Assembly: GCA_027924585.1 (NCBI GenBank)
Contig: BSBM01000092.1
Coordinates: 9,609,001 to 9,673,000 of the forward strand
Length of the DNA: 64,000 bases
Origin: Larix kaempferi
Lineage: Eukaryota; Streptophyta; Pinopsida; Pinales; Pinaceae
Direction: 5' to 3'
Under the pieces are notes generated by a model, which worked only from the letters and a program-made list of their open reading frames with translations, ran no database searches and had not been told where the DNA came from. Shown piece after piece: positions 47,611 through 59,215 of the stretch. The translations under genes were made by a program, and so were the position numbers. Numbering within the stretch: position 1 is the stretch's first letter; every line of letters starts with the position of its first letter.

Positions 47611-47869
47611 CCACGATTGTTTTATCAATCCCTGGGAGAACAACATATACGTCTGAATTTCAAAGAACAAGAGAGATCCCTGTGGGAAAGCAGAGGTTTC
47701 CGCATTTTCAAGAAGGTTGAAGAACTTTTCCCTGGCGACTCCACTTACAAAGATCAGAAAATTCAGGAAGACTCCACTGGAGAAAGATCAGTACGCCAAA
47801 ACATACTACTGAAGAAATTCCAAAGGCATCCTGGCCTCAAGAAAGATCCATACGAGAGGTAATCCTTTC

Positions 47870-49432
47870 CCTGAAATCCTGCTAGGAGTAGATAATCCTG
47901 AAAGTTTACTCAGACGTAAAACCGTGAAAGAACGGGCTAGTGCTCCTATCATTGAGACTATTTCTTTTTCAGAAGATGCATCTATTTTTCAAGATTTGGA
48001 TCTAGAGATTAATATTAGCAAACCTTTGTCAAGAAAAAAATCTAAATCATACCTAAGCTTAGGTGAAGAAGCTCTGAATAATTTTGAATCATATCTTTTA
48101 GATCCTGTGTGGTTTGATTCTAAAAATCTTGCCAAAGTTGAAGGCAATAAACCTAGTTCTCAGGCCCGCCAAGCCCATACTACAATCCCAGCTAGTGATC
48201 TTGCTCAAAATATTTCCCCACAAGCTCAGAATCCACATAGACCCATGGGTGCCAGATTTGCACCTTTGGTCCTACCTGCTGCTTTGCATGACCTCCCTCA
48301 AAACTACGCTCAGAGAATTGTCTCTTATCATGGAGAGGGAGACTGGTCAGCCAAACAACATGTTGATAGATTTGAAGATTTTATAGACCTGGAGGAAGTG
48401 GACCATGATGACGCTAAAATGAGATTGTTTTCCCAAATCCTGTTTGGGGAACCCAATAAATGGTTCAGACACCTACCCAATACTTCCATAGCATATTTTA
48501 CAGCTTTTAAAGTATTGTTTCTAGAAAGATGGGAAACAATGGGCAGTCCTGCCATGGTCTTATCCCAGTATAATCACTTAAAGAAAGGCGGGTTTGAATC
48601 AATCCATGAGTTTTCTGCCAGATTCATGAAGGCCTATAATTCTATTCCCGATGATCTAAAACCCTCAATAGGCACTGCAAAGCTCCACTATGCAGATGCC
48701 TTTGATGGAAATTTCTCATGCACATTAAGAGAAAGAAAATCTGCCTCCCTGCCTGCTATGCTGAAAGATTCCATGGAGGTTGAATCCAACATGATGGCTT
48801 CTGGGAAAATAAAAGGCAAGACTGAAGCGGATAGGAAGAAGCAAGAAACCCAAGCCTCTTCTAATGATGTTAAATTTGATACCATGATGAAAACTATGGA
48901 AAGATTGATGGATAGGTTAGCCATGGAAAATAAGCCTCTTGTTAGGGAATAGCCGGAAAATCAAATAAGGAACCCTAACTTTAGAAGGCCGCCTCCTCCA
49001 AGAAATCCCAGAAACCAAGAAGATCACTAGATAAGCCCTCCTTTCCCTGAGAATTTGATAGATGAAGAGGGACCTGAAAACCCTGCGGCTGACCAGATAC
49101 ATCTCTTTGACACCCTAGAACATGAGGTGCATTTGAATGAAAAGGAGCATGACTTTTTCACCAAGGGAAATGCTGATAAAGCTGCAGGATTCGCTTCTGA
49201 ACAGTATCAAATAGGCTACATGAATGCTGTGGATGATATCCAGAGAAAGATGAGGTTGAGAAACAGAGAGATACCAATAACTGAAGGGAATTCTGCTCAG
49301 ATTCATCCCCCTACGACTCAACAGAATATAGATAAGCTAAAAGAAAAACAACCAGAGGATCCTGCACAGAAAATCTCAGAAGATAGGGGCAGCATTCTAA
49401 AGAAGGTAGGCAACCAAAATTCACTGAAGTAG
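47870..49432 (+). pseudogene. Gypsy gag
   Basis: The main open part is 47924-48952 (342 codons, first codon GTG so the true start is upstream or lost). It has the retrotransposon gag core at about residues 140-250: YHGEGDWSAKQHVDRFEDFI, LFSQILFGEPNKWFRHLP, FLERWETMGSPAMVLSQYNH. Stops at 48950-48952 and 49028-49030 separate it from a second part in the same frame (49055-49432). No zinc knuckle was seen. The frame changes at about 49405-49420 before protease, either a lesion or the normal gag-pol shift. A leader frame at 47581-47862 is not in register. Confidence 0.85.
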
Positions 49433-50217
49433 GGAAGCCAGCTTCAATATTCAGCTTGAAGGTTGAACTGTCTAAGGTAAAGATCTCTATCCCCTTGAAT
49501 GAGCTGTTAAGAAACAAGGAATATAGGGAAGAGATAAATAGCCTAGTAAAGGGGCAGGCAGGAAGTACACAAGACATGTTGGAAGTGACAGATGATGCCC
49601 CCACTATAATCTTTGGTTCCAAACTGGAGGATCCAGATGATGAAGAAGTCCCTCCCTTTTATTTGAGTCTGAATATCCATGATAACTTATTGCACAACGG
49701 CCTGATAGATTCTAGAGCTTCACACAACTTGATGCCAAAGTCAGTGGTGGACTTGTTAGGGTTAGATGTCACTAGACCTTACAAAGACCTATATTCTTTT
49801 GATTCCAGAAAGGTACCCTGTTTAGGTCTGATTAAAGATGTGGTAGTAACCCTTGCCCAAATTCCAGCGAAGAGCGTCATGATGGACATAGTAGTGGTTG
49901 ATTTGCCTGCTAAGTTTGGGATGTTGTTATCAAGATCCTGGGTAAAAAATCTAAAAGGAACCATGCAGATGGACTTATCTTATGCTACTATACCACTTTT
50001 CGGAAGCAATAGGAAGTTATACAAAGAGAAAAGGATGGCTGATGTGGTTAGCAGTGACGACAAGCCGGAAAATCACCCTATATTCGCTGTGGATACAGAC
50101 ATAGGTTCCTCCATCCTCTTCAATGATGGTCCACATACTGATCCTATACCCCCATTTTTCCATGAAGTCGAGGAAGACAAGGAATTTGCAACAAGGCATG
50201 AGGCATCAGAGAGGTGA
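49420..50217 (+). pseudogene. Gypsy protease
   Basis: Open from FTEVGKPASIF, with the aspartic protease motif at about 49708 reading GLIDSRASHNLMP; the usual Gly after DS is Arg. The downstream GMLLSRSWVKNL is the expected second part. It ends in a TGA at 50215-50217, after which the same frame continues into RNase H. Protease would mature the polyprotein; the Gly-to-Arg change would probably harm it. Confidence 0.85.
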
Positions 50218-50850
50218 AAAAATGAAGGACTTTGGAAGATGTACTTTGATGGGTCACTGAGTAAAAATGGAGCTGGGGTTGGGGTTTGGATCATACCTCC
50301 AGACCAAGAATCTAGAGCCCTGTCCTATAAATTGACTTTTGAATGTACAAACAATGTAGCTGAGTATGAAGCTCTCATTTTAGGACTGAGAGCTCTGAAA
50401 GATCTGGGAGCCAAAAGAGTACATGTATTTGGAGATTCAGAGCTGGTGGTGAACCAGGTAAATGATAGTTATCTGGAAAAACACCCCAGGATGAGAGCTT
50501 ATAGAAACAAAGTTTGGGACATGTTTGGAAATTTTTTCGACGAACATAAGATCTGGGCAATTCCGAAATGTGAAAATCAAATAGCAGACTCCTTGGCCAC
50601 TACTGCTGGTGGTTTTAAAACTCCCATTTTTTCACAAGAAAAATATGAGGTCGAAGTAATAAACAGACCATCCATCCCAGAAAATTCCAAGTATTAGCAA
50701 GTGTTTGAAGATTATCTACAAATTAAAATATTTTTGGAATTATCTCATGAGTTTGCTAATGTCCATATTGATACAGAAAACGAGAATGTAGAAGGTCTGA
50801 TGGACCAGGAACATTCAGAAAGCGAAGAGAAGGAAAATAAGGATTGGAAA
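50218..50850 (+). pseudogene. Extra RNase H domain located before RT
   Basis: In the same frame as protease, after one TGA. The domain has the RNase H pattern with all four acids: YFDGSLSKNGAGVGVW (Asp), CTNNVAEYEALILGLRAL (Glu), VHVFGDSELVVNQV (Asp) and ENQIADSLATTAG (Asp). This is the archaeal/plant-type RNase H seen as a second domain in Tat elements. Here it lies between protease and RT. A TAG at 50695-50697 follows, then an open acidic linker up to the solo LTR at 50852. Confidence 0.9.
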
Positions 50851-50851
50851 A

Positions 50852-52480
50852 TGTAATGGCCCCTCCCATCATACCAGCATGATAGAGAGGACGTGACACT
50901 AAATCCGGGCATCTAACCCCATATCCATTAAGTAAAAACTCATTGATAAAAAAAACATATACATGTGCATGTTATAGAAACACAGCGGAATTAAAAATCA
51001 TGTTTAATATCTAACATACATTCAAACATTTCTGTGACAGCCATTTAAATAAAGACATTGCAGAATTTATAAAAGAGAATACTTATCTTAACAAAGTAGT
51101 CCCAAGCAACCAGCTATGCATCTGCAACGTTCCACCCAGCCATAGGCCAGTTGTGCTTATCAACCTCTTGATACAAGTGCCACCCCTGAGCTGGGAATGA
51201 TCTCTACAAGGAACCAGGCAACAACAGACTCACACATAGCCAAGCATACACCAAGATGAGCCAAGCCAATCTACAATTGGGCTTATCAGGCTGCTAGGAA
51301 ATGGAAAGGAAGAATTGTTAAGCTAGTGAGCTCAACCACAAAGCTATGGATAGCTCTACAAGATCTATTTAGCTTGGCACCCACAATGCTTACACACCCC
51401 ACTCAAGGAAGTATTCCCTTCACCAATTCACAGTCCCTCAGGATGTACCTTCCAATTCTAGAGTGTCCCAGGTGTGTATAGAAGAGTAGCCAGCCCTCTT
51501 GATCTTCTTGAGAGGTTATTTCCCCCACTAGGTTTATCAATCCAATTCTGTCCACTACCACTCCAAATCTCTTGCTCACAGATTCAAACCAAAACAAGGA
51601 TGCACATAACAGCAGAAGTATAAGTGTTGGGCATGAAGAAACGTTTTTACAGTGAGGTTCCCAAAGATGGGGTTTTCATTAGCTTCAGAAAAACGTGGGA
51701 AACCCAAAAATGAAACTGGAAGATGGGGAACAACCCTAGGAAGCCAAATCCGTTTTCAGAAAAACATCCATGGACATTCTGGGGAAAAAACAGCCTCCAT
51801 AACAGTCCCAAATCGTGGTCCTCCTCTCCCAGCCACTGTGTAACACAAAAATGAGCTCCCAGCCATGGAAAATGCAGGGAAAATGGTGAAAAACATGATG
51901 GGGAAAGCCCAGCTAGCTCAGACTGCATGAGAGGGCAAAGGCCATGGGTGAAAGATGGCTTTAGGCACCATTTCGTGGGTGTTTTCTTGCCCCAGGAGAC
52001 AAAATACGATTTCCCAAGTTGATGGCTTTCCCATACACGAAATTGGATGCCATACCTCTTCATTCCCAAGGCATTAACTACCTCAACCAATTTCTGGAAG
52101 AATTAAATGATTGGGTCCATAACTCAAAATGGGTAGTTGGTGGTTTATGGGTTTTCTCATTGACACATGGATTAACACCATTGGCTCAAGGGTTTGAATA
52201 ATTTCCCTCCCTATTCCTTGTAGAATCATGCCCCCATCTCTTTATTGCATTGCATAGCTAGTTGTGGGTATTTTCATTAAAAATTCGTATTTACATAATG
52301 TCTTAATTTACATTGTGCCTATCTAGCACAAGAACCATAGGCATCTATTTTTAATTGCCGATACATAAAACGCTAAATCAATGGTGGGGCCTTGGCCTTG
52401 AGCTCCTCACCATGATTAAATATCAATATTTACATCATTTATGATTTAATGTGAATGGGGGTAAAAATGGGGACATTACT
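50852..52480. repeat. Solo LTR (1629 bp) inserted in gypsy pol
   Basis: Begins TGTAATGGCCCC and ends GGGGACATTACT (last base probably A originally), with GAAAA duplicated at 50847-50851 and 52481-52485. Counting the insertion plus duplication (1634 bp) brings the frames before and after into register. It lacks coding genes: frames at 51403, 51647 and 52019 have no motifs. A segment near 52380 relates to 40718 in the opposite orientation. Confidence 0.85.
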
Positions 52481-52485
52481 GAAAA

Positions 52486-53540
52486 ATACTTTGGGAGGCA
52501 AAGACATTGTACAGCTAAAAAGAAACTATATCCCCAAAGGATTAATACCTCTAGAAAAGCTCTTTGATCAAAACGACATGGCAAAGAATCCCAAATTCGA
52601 ACCTCCCAACGATACTGTAGAAGATCAGAATTTGGGTTCTGTTGGAGAACCTCGGATGGTGAAGCTGTCTAAAAAGTTGGAGACTAGGAGGAAAAAACAA
52701 TATGTCGATTTGAAGAAAAAATATGTTGCTGCCTTCGCCTGGAGCTATGAAGAGTTAAAGGAGTATGATACCTCAATAATCCATCATTCTATCCCAATCC
52801 GGCCTGGGGAAAAACCTTTCAAACAGAAGTTGAGGAGAATGAATCCTAAGTTGGTACCGGTAATAGAAAAAGAGATCAAGAGGTTGTTTGATGCAAAGAT
52901 TATTGTCACTTTGAGATTCTATCAATGGGTAGCAAACCTAGTTCCTGTAAGAAAAAAGAATGGAGAGATTAGAATCTGCATAGACTTCAGGAACTTGAAC
53001 AGAGCTTCTTTAAAAGATAATTAACCTCTACAAAAAATGGAACACATCTTGCAGAAGGTAGTAGGAGCAGAAAGGATTTCTATGATGGATGCTTTCTCTG
53101 GGTATAATTAGATCAAAGTTAGTCCAGAAGATCAAGAAAATACTGCTTTTACCACTCCGTGGGGCACTTTCATATATGCTAAGATGCCTTTTGGATTGAT
53201 GAATGCTGGAGCCACTTTCCAAAGAGCGATAGACATTTTCTTTGCTGAAGAAAAGGATAAGTTCGTAGTGGTGTACATGGATGACATAATGGTATATTCA
53301 AAGTCTGATGATGAGCATCTAAAACACCTAGAACGAGTCTTTAAGAAATGCATAAAATATGGTATCTCCCTCAACCCAAAGAAATCTCATTTTGCTTTAG
53401 AAGAAGCTAAACTCCTGGGGCATATCATATCCAAAGGAGGTGTCAAGATTGACCCTGAGAGGGTTAGTGCCATCTAGAAAGTTAGAGAGCCAAGGAGCAA
53501 AAGAGAGGTGCAGTCTTTCGTTGGACAAGTTGGTTTTCTG
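52486..53540 (+). pseudogene. Gypsy reverse transcriptase
   Basis: Preceded by the linker NYIPKGLIPLEKLFDQND and AAFAWSYEELKEYDTSIIHH. RT blocks: QKLRRMNPKLVPVIEKEIKR, VPVRKKNGEIRICIDFRNLN, MMDAFSGYN, MPFGLMNAGATFQRA, the active site VVYMDDIMVYSKSD, and SLNPKKSHFALEEAKLLGHI. Catalytic aspartates are present. Stops lie at 53022-53024, 53109-53111 and 53475-53477, all in one frame with no indel. Confidence 0.95.
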
Positions 53541-54215
53541 AGAAAGTTCATTCCTAGTTTCGCTGAAATTATGATGAGTATCACTAATATGCTAATAAAG
53601 GAAAGTCAAATAAAATGGACAGAGGAAGTTAGAGATTCTTTAAAGGGAATAAAGAGTGCTATCACTGAGGCCTCTGTATTAACCAGCCCCTATTTTTCTA
53701 AATATTTTTTGATTTTTTCTTATGCTTATGAGCATACATTAGCAGGAGTGCTTCTACAAAAGAATGACCAAAATGCAGAACAACTAGTTGCTTTTTTTAG
53801 TAGGGTGCTAAGAGATGCATAGTTGAAATATGACATCATGGAGAAACAGGCTTATGCCTTGATAAAATCACTGAAGGATTTCAGGATTTACATACTTCAC
53901 TCACACATCATCGCCCATGTACCAAATAGTGTTGTGAAAGGTATCCTTACCCAAGCAGATCCTGAAGGTAGAAGGGCAAAATGGATTGTTGTATTACTAG
54001 AATATGACTTAGAAATAAGGCCTACAAAACTGGTAAAAGGGCAGGGATTAGAAAAATTGATGACCAAGGTCGATTGCGATTCCTTGCAGATGAATTTTTT
54101 AGAAGAATACTCGCGGCAGCTAGACACTAAAGTACAGATAAGTCCAGAATTTTCTGCATCCCCTTGGTACGCTGACAGTGTTTATGTGTTACAAAATTTA
54201 CAAGCTCCTCCATGA
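53541..54215 (+). pseudogene. Gypsy RNase H after RT, catalytic residues missing
   Basis: The domain is recognised by FLRKFIPSFAEIMMSITNML, AGVLLQKNDQ, FFSRVLRDA, KYDIMEKQAYALIKSLKDFR and ILHSHIIAHV. At the first catalytic Asp the sequence reads FSYAYEHTLAG; at the third, LHSHIIA; at the fourth, KGQGLEKLM. Only the Glu (MEKQ) is kept. The domain could serve as a structural tether, with catalysis by the RNase H before RT. Stops at 53820-53822 and 54213-54215. Confidence 0.85.
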
Positions 54216-55412
54216 TTAAGAAAGAGTAGGTCCAGGGCTGCGAAATTAAAAGCTACAAAATATTGTATTATGAATTAGTTCTTGTACTGGAAAGACCCCG
54301 TAGGTGTGTTGCTAAATTGCCTACTGGAGGAAGAAGCTAAGCATACTAAGAAAGAATTTCATAAGGGAGATTGTGGCGGACATCATTCTTGGAAAGTAAC
54401 AGTAAATAAGATCTTGAGGGCCAGTTTCTATTGGCCTACCATGTTCACAGATGTGTATAAAGAAACTGTTGCTTGTCACCAATGTCAAATTTTTTAAGGA
54501 AAGAGGAAAGTTGTCTCACTACCCCTTCACCCAGTCATAGTAGAAGCTCCTTTTCAACAATGGGGACTAGATTTCATTGGGGAAATAAACCCTAACTCTT
54601 CTGGGAAACATAGGTGGATATTGACAGCTACTGATTACTTTACCAAATGGATAGAAGCTATACCTACCAGGACTGCAACATAAAATGTTATTATAGAATT
54701 TTTAGAAGATAACATCCTAGCTAGGTTTGGATGCCCCAAAAGAATTGTGACTGATAATGCGCCTGCCTTTTGTTCTAAAAAGATGATTAATTTTTGTCAC
54801 AAATACCATATCATTTTGAACCACTCTATAGCATACTACCCGCAAGGAAATGGACTAGCAGAGTCCTCCAACAAAAGCTTAGTAAGAATCATAAAGAAAT
54901 TGTTGGAAGAGAATAAAAGGGCTTGGCATAAAAAACTGAGATATGCTCTATGGGATGATAGAATAAGCACAAAAAGAGCCATTGGGATGTCCCCTTTTCA
55001 GTTGGCCTATGAAGCCGAGGTGGTGTTTCCAGCATCTCTAGGGTTTCCAGTTATGAGGTTGCAGCAGGGAATAGAAGAAGAGCCGAACCATATGTAGAGG
55101 ATAATAAGCCAGATAATCGAGCTAAATGAGGTAAGGACGAAAGCCTACGACAAGGTGCGGGGACACCAGGAAAAGATGAAGGAAGCTTTCAACAAGAAAG
55201 CCAAAGAAGATGAATTCCAAGTGAACAATTTGGTCCTGAAATGGGACACCCCTAGAGAAGATAAACACAGGAAATTTGACCATATGTGGATGGGGCCATA
55301 TGTTATTGCAGCAAATCGAGGGTTAAATTCTTTTATCCTGGAAAATCAGGATGGATCTGCCTGGTCTGGAGGGCCGGTCAATGGAAGGTTCCTAAAGCAC
55401 TATCTATCCTAG
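54216..55412 (+). pseudogene. Gypsy integrase
   Basis: Zinc-binding region near 54340-54490 (H..H..CHQC), catalytic core with WGLDFIGEI, IVTDNAPAF and GNGLAESSNKS giving D, D and E, then the carboxy domain (FNKKAKEDEFQVNNLVLK, WMGPYVI). All catalytic residues are present. Stops at 54276, 54495, 54681 and 55095 break an otherwise single frame ending at 55412. There is no chromodomain-like extension visible. Confidence 0.95.
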
Positions 55413-55723
55413 AGGCGCCATGCGACCCATGTACCATAACTTGTAAATATATATATTTTTAGTTTTACAGTTGTTATGAAGTTTTTGTTTTAGTGCGAAA
55501 CCGGAGAGCCTTGAAGCCCGAAAGTGAAGGCCCTAAGGTCGGGAAAGAGAAGCCATGATTTTATTTTTGAATGTTCAGCCTAGATATGTGGCAAGTACGG
55601 TCCTCAATCACTAGAAAGAATCCTCAGTCTAGGGTTTGAAGAATCCTCCCAATGGATCAGTCACTTAATCTACGGAGTTCTTTGCTACCTCGCAAGGAGG
55701 ATAGCATCCCCATTGGAGCCAGT
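55413..55723 (+). other. Gypsy 3' untranslated region
   Basis: About 310 bp between the pol stop and the 3' LTR. It has purine-rich pieces near 55500-55555 and a short aaggaggata at 55694. No canonical polypurine tract lies directly against the LTR, which is unusual. Confidence 0.6.
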
Positions 55724-56568
55724 TGTTAACACCCATATATTTTTCTACAATATGTAGTTGAATGGAACGGATGGAGGGTCAAAATGTACCTGGTAGAGAA
55801 CCCGAGATATCCTCCATGCTCTAGAGATAAGTGCTAATGGGAAAGACTAAGGGGTCTAAGAAGAACCAAATGTGCAAAAGATGGGAAAATATTGAAGTGT
55901 GGGTATTAATAGGCGAGAATCACACTTTATAACCTATAGTCCGTCGGTCCAATAATGAAGGACTAAATATCACACCGATCTACAGCATAGATTAGGTGCA
56001 GGGATAGGATCCACGGCCGTATATGGAATACCGCACAACCAAGTTGTGAGGAGGATAGGAAAATGGCGGATGCGATGAGACTTTCCTGCCAGCTAGGTGT
56101 CAGCAACAGATGATGTCGCAAGAAGAATTGATAGAAGGCCATATATAAGATCGGTTGCATGCGATGGTATGAACAGGTGGAAAGATCCACGGCTCGGACG
56201 ACGAAAGGGGTACATCAATGGCTCTCGTAGCTAATCGCATGAAGAAGTAGTGCGCTGGATAGAGAAATTGCGACTGCAATGAACCTTTCCCACCTGCCAG
56301 ATGTCAGCCTTAGAGCCCGTCGCACAGAGGAAGAAATCATAGTAGGGACCACTTGGGTACATGCGAGGGCGCCTTATGGAGAAATGTGGACAAGATGAAC
56401 GTCGTAGATGGAAAGTTAAAATCAGATCCGACGGTAAAGAAGAGTCGGCTGTCAAATCAAGGGATAAAGAAGCAGCCGATCTGATGGTAGGGAATGGGCA
56501 TGTGAGAAAACCTATGGCGGAGATTAAAGGATAGCATGTAAAGAAGGGTAGGAGTTATGTTAGCATGG

Positions 56569-56580
56569 TTATATATATAA
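56569..56580 (+). promoter_or_regulatory. Upstream TATA-like box in U3, 3' LTR
   Basis: TTATATATATAA, same position as 44225 relative to the long frame. In the 3' LTR it would be able to drive a short transcript over the LTR frames. Confidence 0.45.
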
Positions 56581-56757
56581 GAAACAACTACGAGGGTTGA
56601 CATTTGTTCTCGAAGATTGTCGAAGTCAGGTGGTCCCTCGGCGTGTGGCAAACGGCGAAGGTGACAGAACCTCCAGTAGCCTGCTCAGAGCTTCTAAACC
56701 GACAAGTAGGGCCTTGTAACAGTCCTTTCTCTTAAAGGTTGAATCTTTAGTCATAAG

Positions 56758-58000
56758 ATGGGAGATGAACAGGCTTATACCAGCTATAAATCTAGGGTGG
56801 CCCTAGAAGATAGGGACGCGGATGTGCTTGACCCATGCATTCGGCTCTCTGTCCCTGAAATAAAAACAAAGTTAGATGCTCTGCATGAATAGGGTCTGGA
56901 CATACACGAGGTCTTTAGATCGTTTTTTATTTTCTTTTGCCTAGACCAAGTACCCTCTTTCCCCGAGTTTGTAACATGGTGCTCTGTGAATTACTTCGAA
57001 TCCACAAGGATAATCATGGATGCCCCCAAGTCTAAAGTTGTCTGTGTTTTAGATGCATCGGTTGTAAAGAATTCATTTTTTGTATCTAAGTCGCATTACC
57101 AGGTGTCAGAAAGATTTTCAAAAGAATCTGTGGTTTCCCTGTTCCGTCAAATCGCCCCCGAAAGCCGTCGAACTTTCCTAGCCACTTGTTTGAAACCTCA
57201 CTCCGAAGTTGCAGAAAAGATGTACCCCTTGGACGTCAACCTTTTTTATGACGATTCCCATTTGGTCTTCTCACTGCTGGCTCAATTCTTAGGTTTAGAT
57301 ACTGACCAATGGGTAACGGTGGTCCAGCTGAGTCTACTTTTTAGGATTAGTATTTGTTTAGCAAGGTTTGGCACTGGACTCATCCCACCTCTTAGGTTTG
57401 ATGAATTTTTAGCAGAAAGAATGCATGTACAGTTGGGAAAATTCCCGAATACTAGATTTTTTCAGATACTAGACATAGCTTATGAAGATGATCCTGTACA
57501 ATAATGAGGCGAGCCCGCATTTTCGCCCTTTACTTGAGACAAATGCTTTGCTAGACAATGTGTTTGATTATTTCAACTATGTTTTACCCCCTGTGTATAA
57601 AGTCATTTTTGGGGAGGGACTGCCGAGAGTACTGTCCGAGATGAAGTCAATGATGCAATTAAAGGATGAAGTGGCCGTCGGAGACTAGTTCCTTTTGAAA
57701 GATGCTACAGTCATTAGGCTGTATGGTTTTGTGAAGGAACCCAATGTTTTTCCTTCTTGTCTGACATTAGGAATCTTTGCCCTGGAATTTATCAAGCAGA
57801 AACTGATCTTGGAAGAAGCATTGTTCCTACAATTTAGAAAGGGCACTGGTATAAAATACCCTTGGAAGGTAGGTCCTTTCATTGTGAAGAGCAAAGAGGC
57901 TTTACCGGAGATAGAGGAATTGATGAGACTTCTAGGGTTCAAAAAAGACATAGTTGTTGAATACAACCCACCATCTATCAATGATTGCCGCGTGGGCTGA
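56758..58000 (+). pseudogene. Long U3 reading frame, 3' LTR copy (unknown function)
   Basis: Starts MGDEQAYTSYKSRVALEDRD. It has a TAG at 56890-56892, then is open through MDAPKSKVVCVLDASVVKNS and VNLFYDDSHLVFSLLAQFLG to a 1-nt gain near 57465, then has a TAG at 57686-57688 (the other copy has TGG, Trp) and is open again to the stop at 57998-58000. Its lesions differ from those in the 5' copy. Correcting for the indels gives the same ~413-codon length in both. No recognised domain. Confidence 0.6.
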
Positions 58001-58202
58001 GCCACCTCGGTGCAGTCAAGTGTCCTTTCTGTATGGCCTGAAAAGTACGACCAAATATGTCCGATGTCATTTCAAGCCTCAGTAATCATGCCAAATCATT
58101 TGGCGGGTCCAGTCATAAAATCATAGCAGAATGATTCGCATGGGGATGCCATCGTTATGAGTTGTTATAAACCTGATCTCCTAGGATCGCAACTCTCAGA
58201 GC

Positions 58203-58499
58203 TTGGAGAGAGAACAAGGAGCCGAAGTAGTAATTATACCAGAACATGTGTTGTCCTACATGGAGGAAGAGCACGTTTATTTACCTCCCATAGTTCGCGG
58301 TCATGTGGAAGACGGTTCCGTCTGCAAATCAGAAGATCCCCAGGAAGGACAGACAGATGGGGGGTTGCAGCAGCAGAGAAAGAGGGAAGAAACCTATGAA
58401 GAAGGCGAGCAGGAAATCGGCCAAGAAGTGGAAATTATCAAGGATCTAATACTCCCTACGGAAGGGATACCTTCTCCTCCTCTACCGAAAAGAAGCTAG
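58203..58499 (+). pseudogene. Short U3 reading frame, 3' LTR copy
   Basis: Same 98-codon frame as at 45902, with TTG in place of the ATG. Replacements are few. The sequence before it differs from the 5' copy by a deletion of the segment holding gcctgaaaaaaggtggcg. Confidence 0.35.
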
Positions 58500-59109
58500 G
58501 CAGAAGATTCTTTCGACGTGGGTGATTTTCTTGATTGGTATGGTCAGGTGAAAACCCACAACTAACGTGGCGGCATTTTTATGTTATTTACATTTCACCA
58601 CCCAAAAAGTCTGTCTATTGGCTACATGTGTACATTCCTTATCTCCAATTTCGAAGGTTAAGGCGGCCCATAACCTATTTTTGAAGTGCGGTATGGCCTA
58701 GTGGTGTACAACATCGGCAGGATCGGTTGGGTCTGATCTGTTATAGGTAATTTTCCTTTCTACGTAGAGTTATCACAAGTGATGAGACAGGCCTGGTAAG
58801 TAGTAGTTCCAGCTTTAGATATTTGTGTTCAGTATGAAGAGTTCAAAAGATAATCCACGAATTCATTTGACCAGAGTGGAAGCCATGAGCTGGGGCAGTT
58901 TCTTATTGTTTGTGTATTTCGTTTAAAAGTAATTTGGCCATGTAATGAAACGGCCACACAATTGTAAATGGCAGTTAAGCCTACCTCATAGATATTTTGT
59001 TTTCTAATAGTGACAGCAAACAGTGTCTCGATTTGGCTGTTAGATAGGTGTCATATGGTTGTAACTGTTTTTTGTTCAGAAGGAGCCGAATCTAGAGCTT
59101 GAAGATATC

Positions 59110-59215
59110 TATAAATACATTTGTAATCGAAGGCACAAAGGTTGAAAATCTTATTCGAAAGCTTTTGGTATTTTGAGGATTAGTTTGTAAGACATTTTTT
59201 AGCTGTCTTAATAAA
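59110..59215 (+). promoter_or_regulatory. Main promoter and polyadenylation signal, 3' LTR
   Basis: TATAAATA at 59110-59117 and AATAAA at 59210-59215. In the 3' LTR the AATAAA would end genomic RNA. Confidence 0.65.

Noticed and set aside
51647-52090. 147-codon minus-strand frame in the solo LTR
   Set aside because: Rich in Phe, Trp and Gly without any motif; LTRs of this type are non-coding and no second copy is available for comparison.
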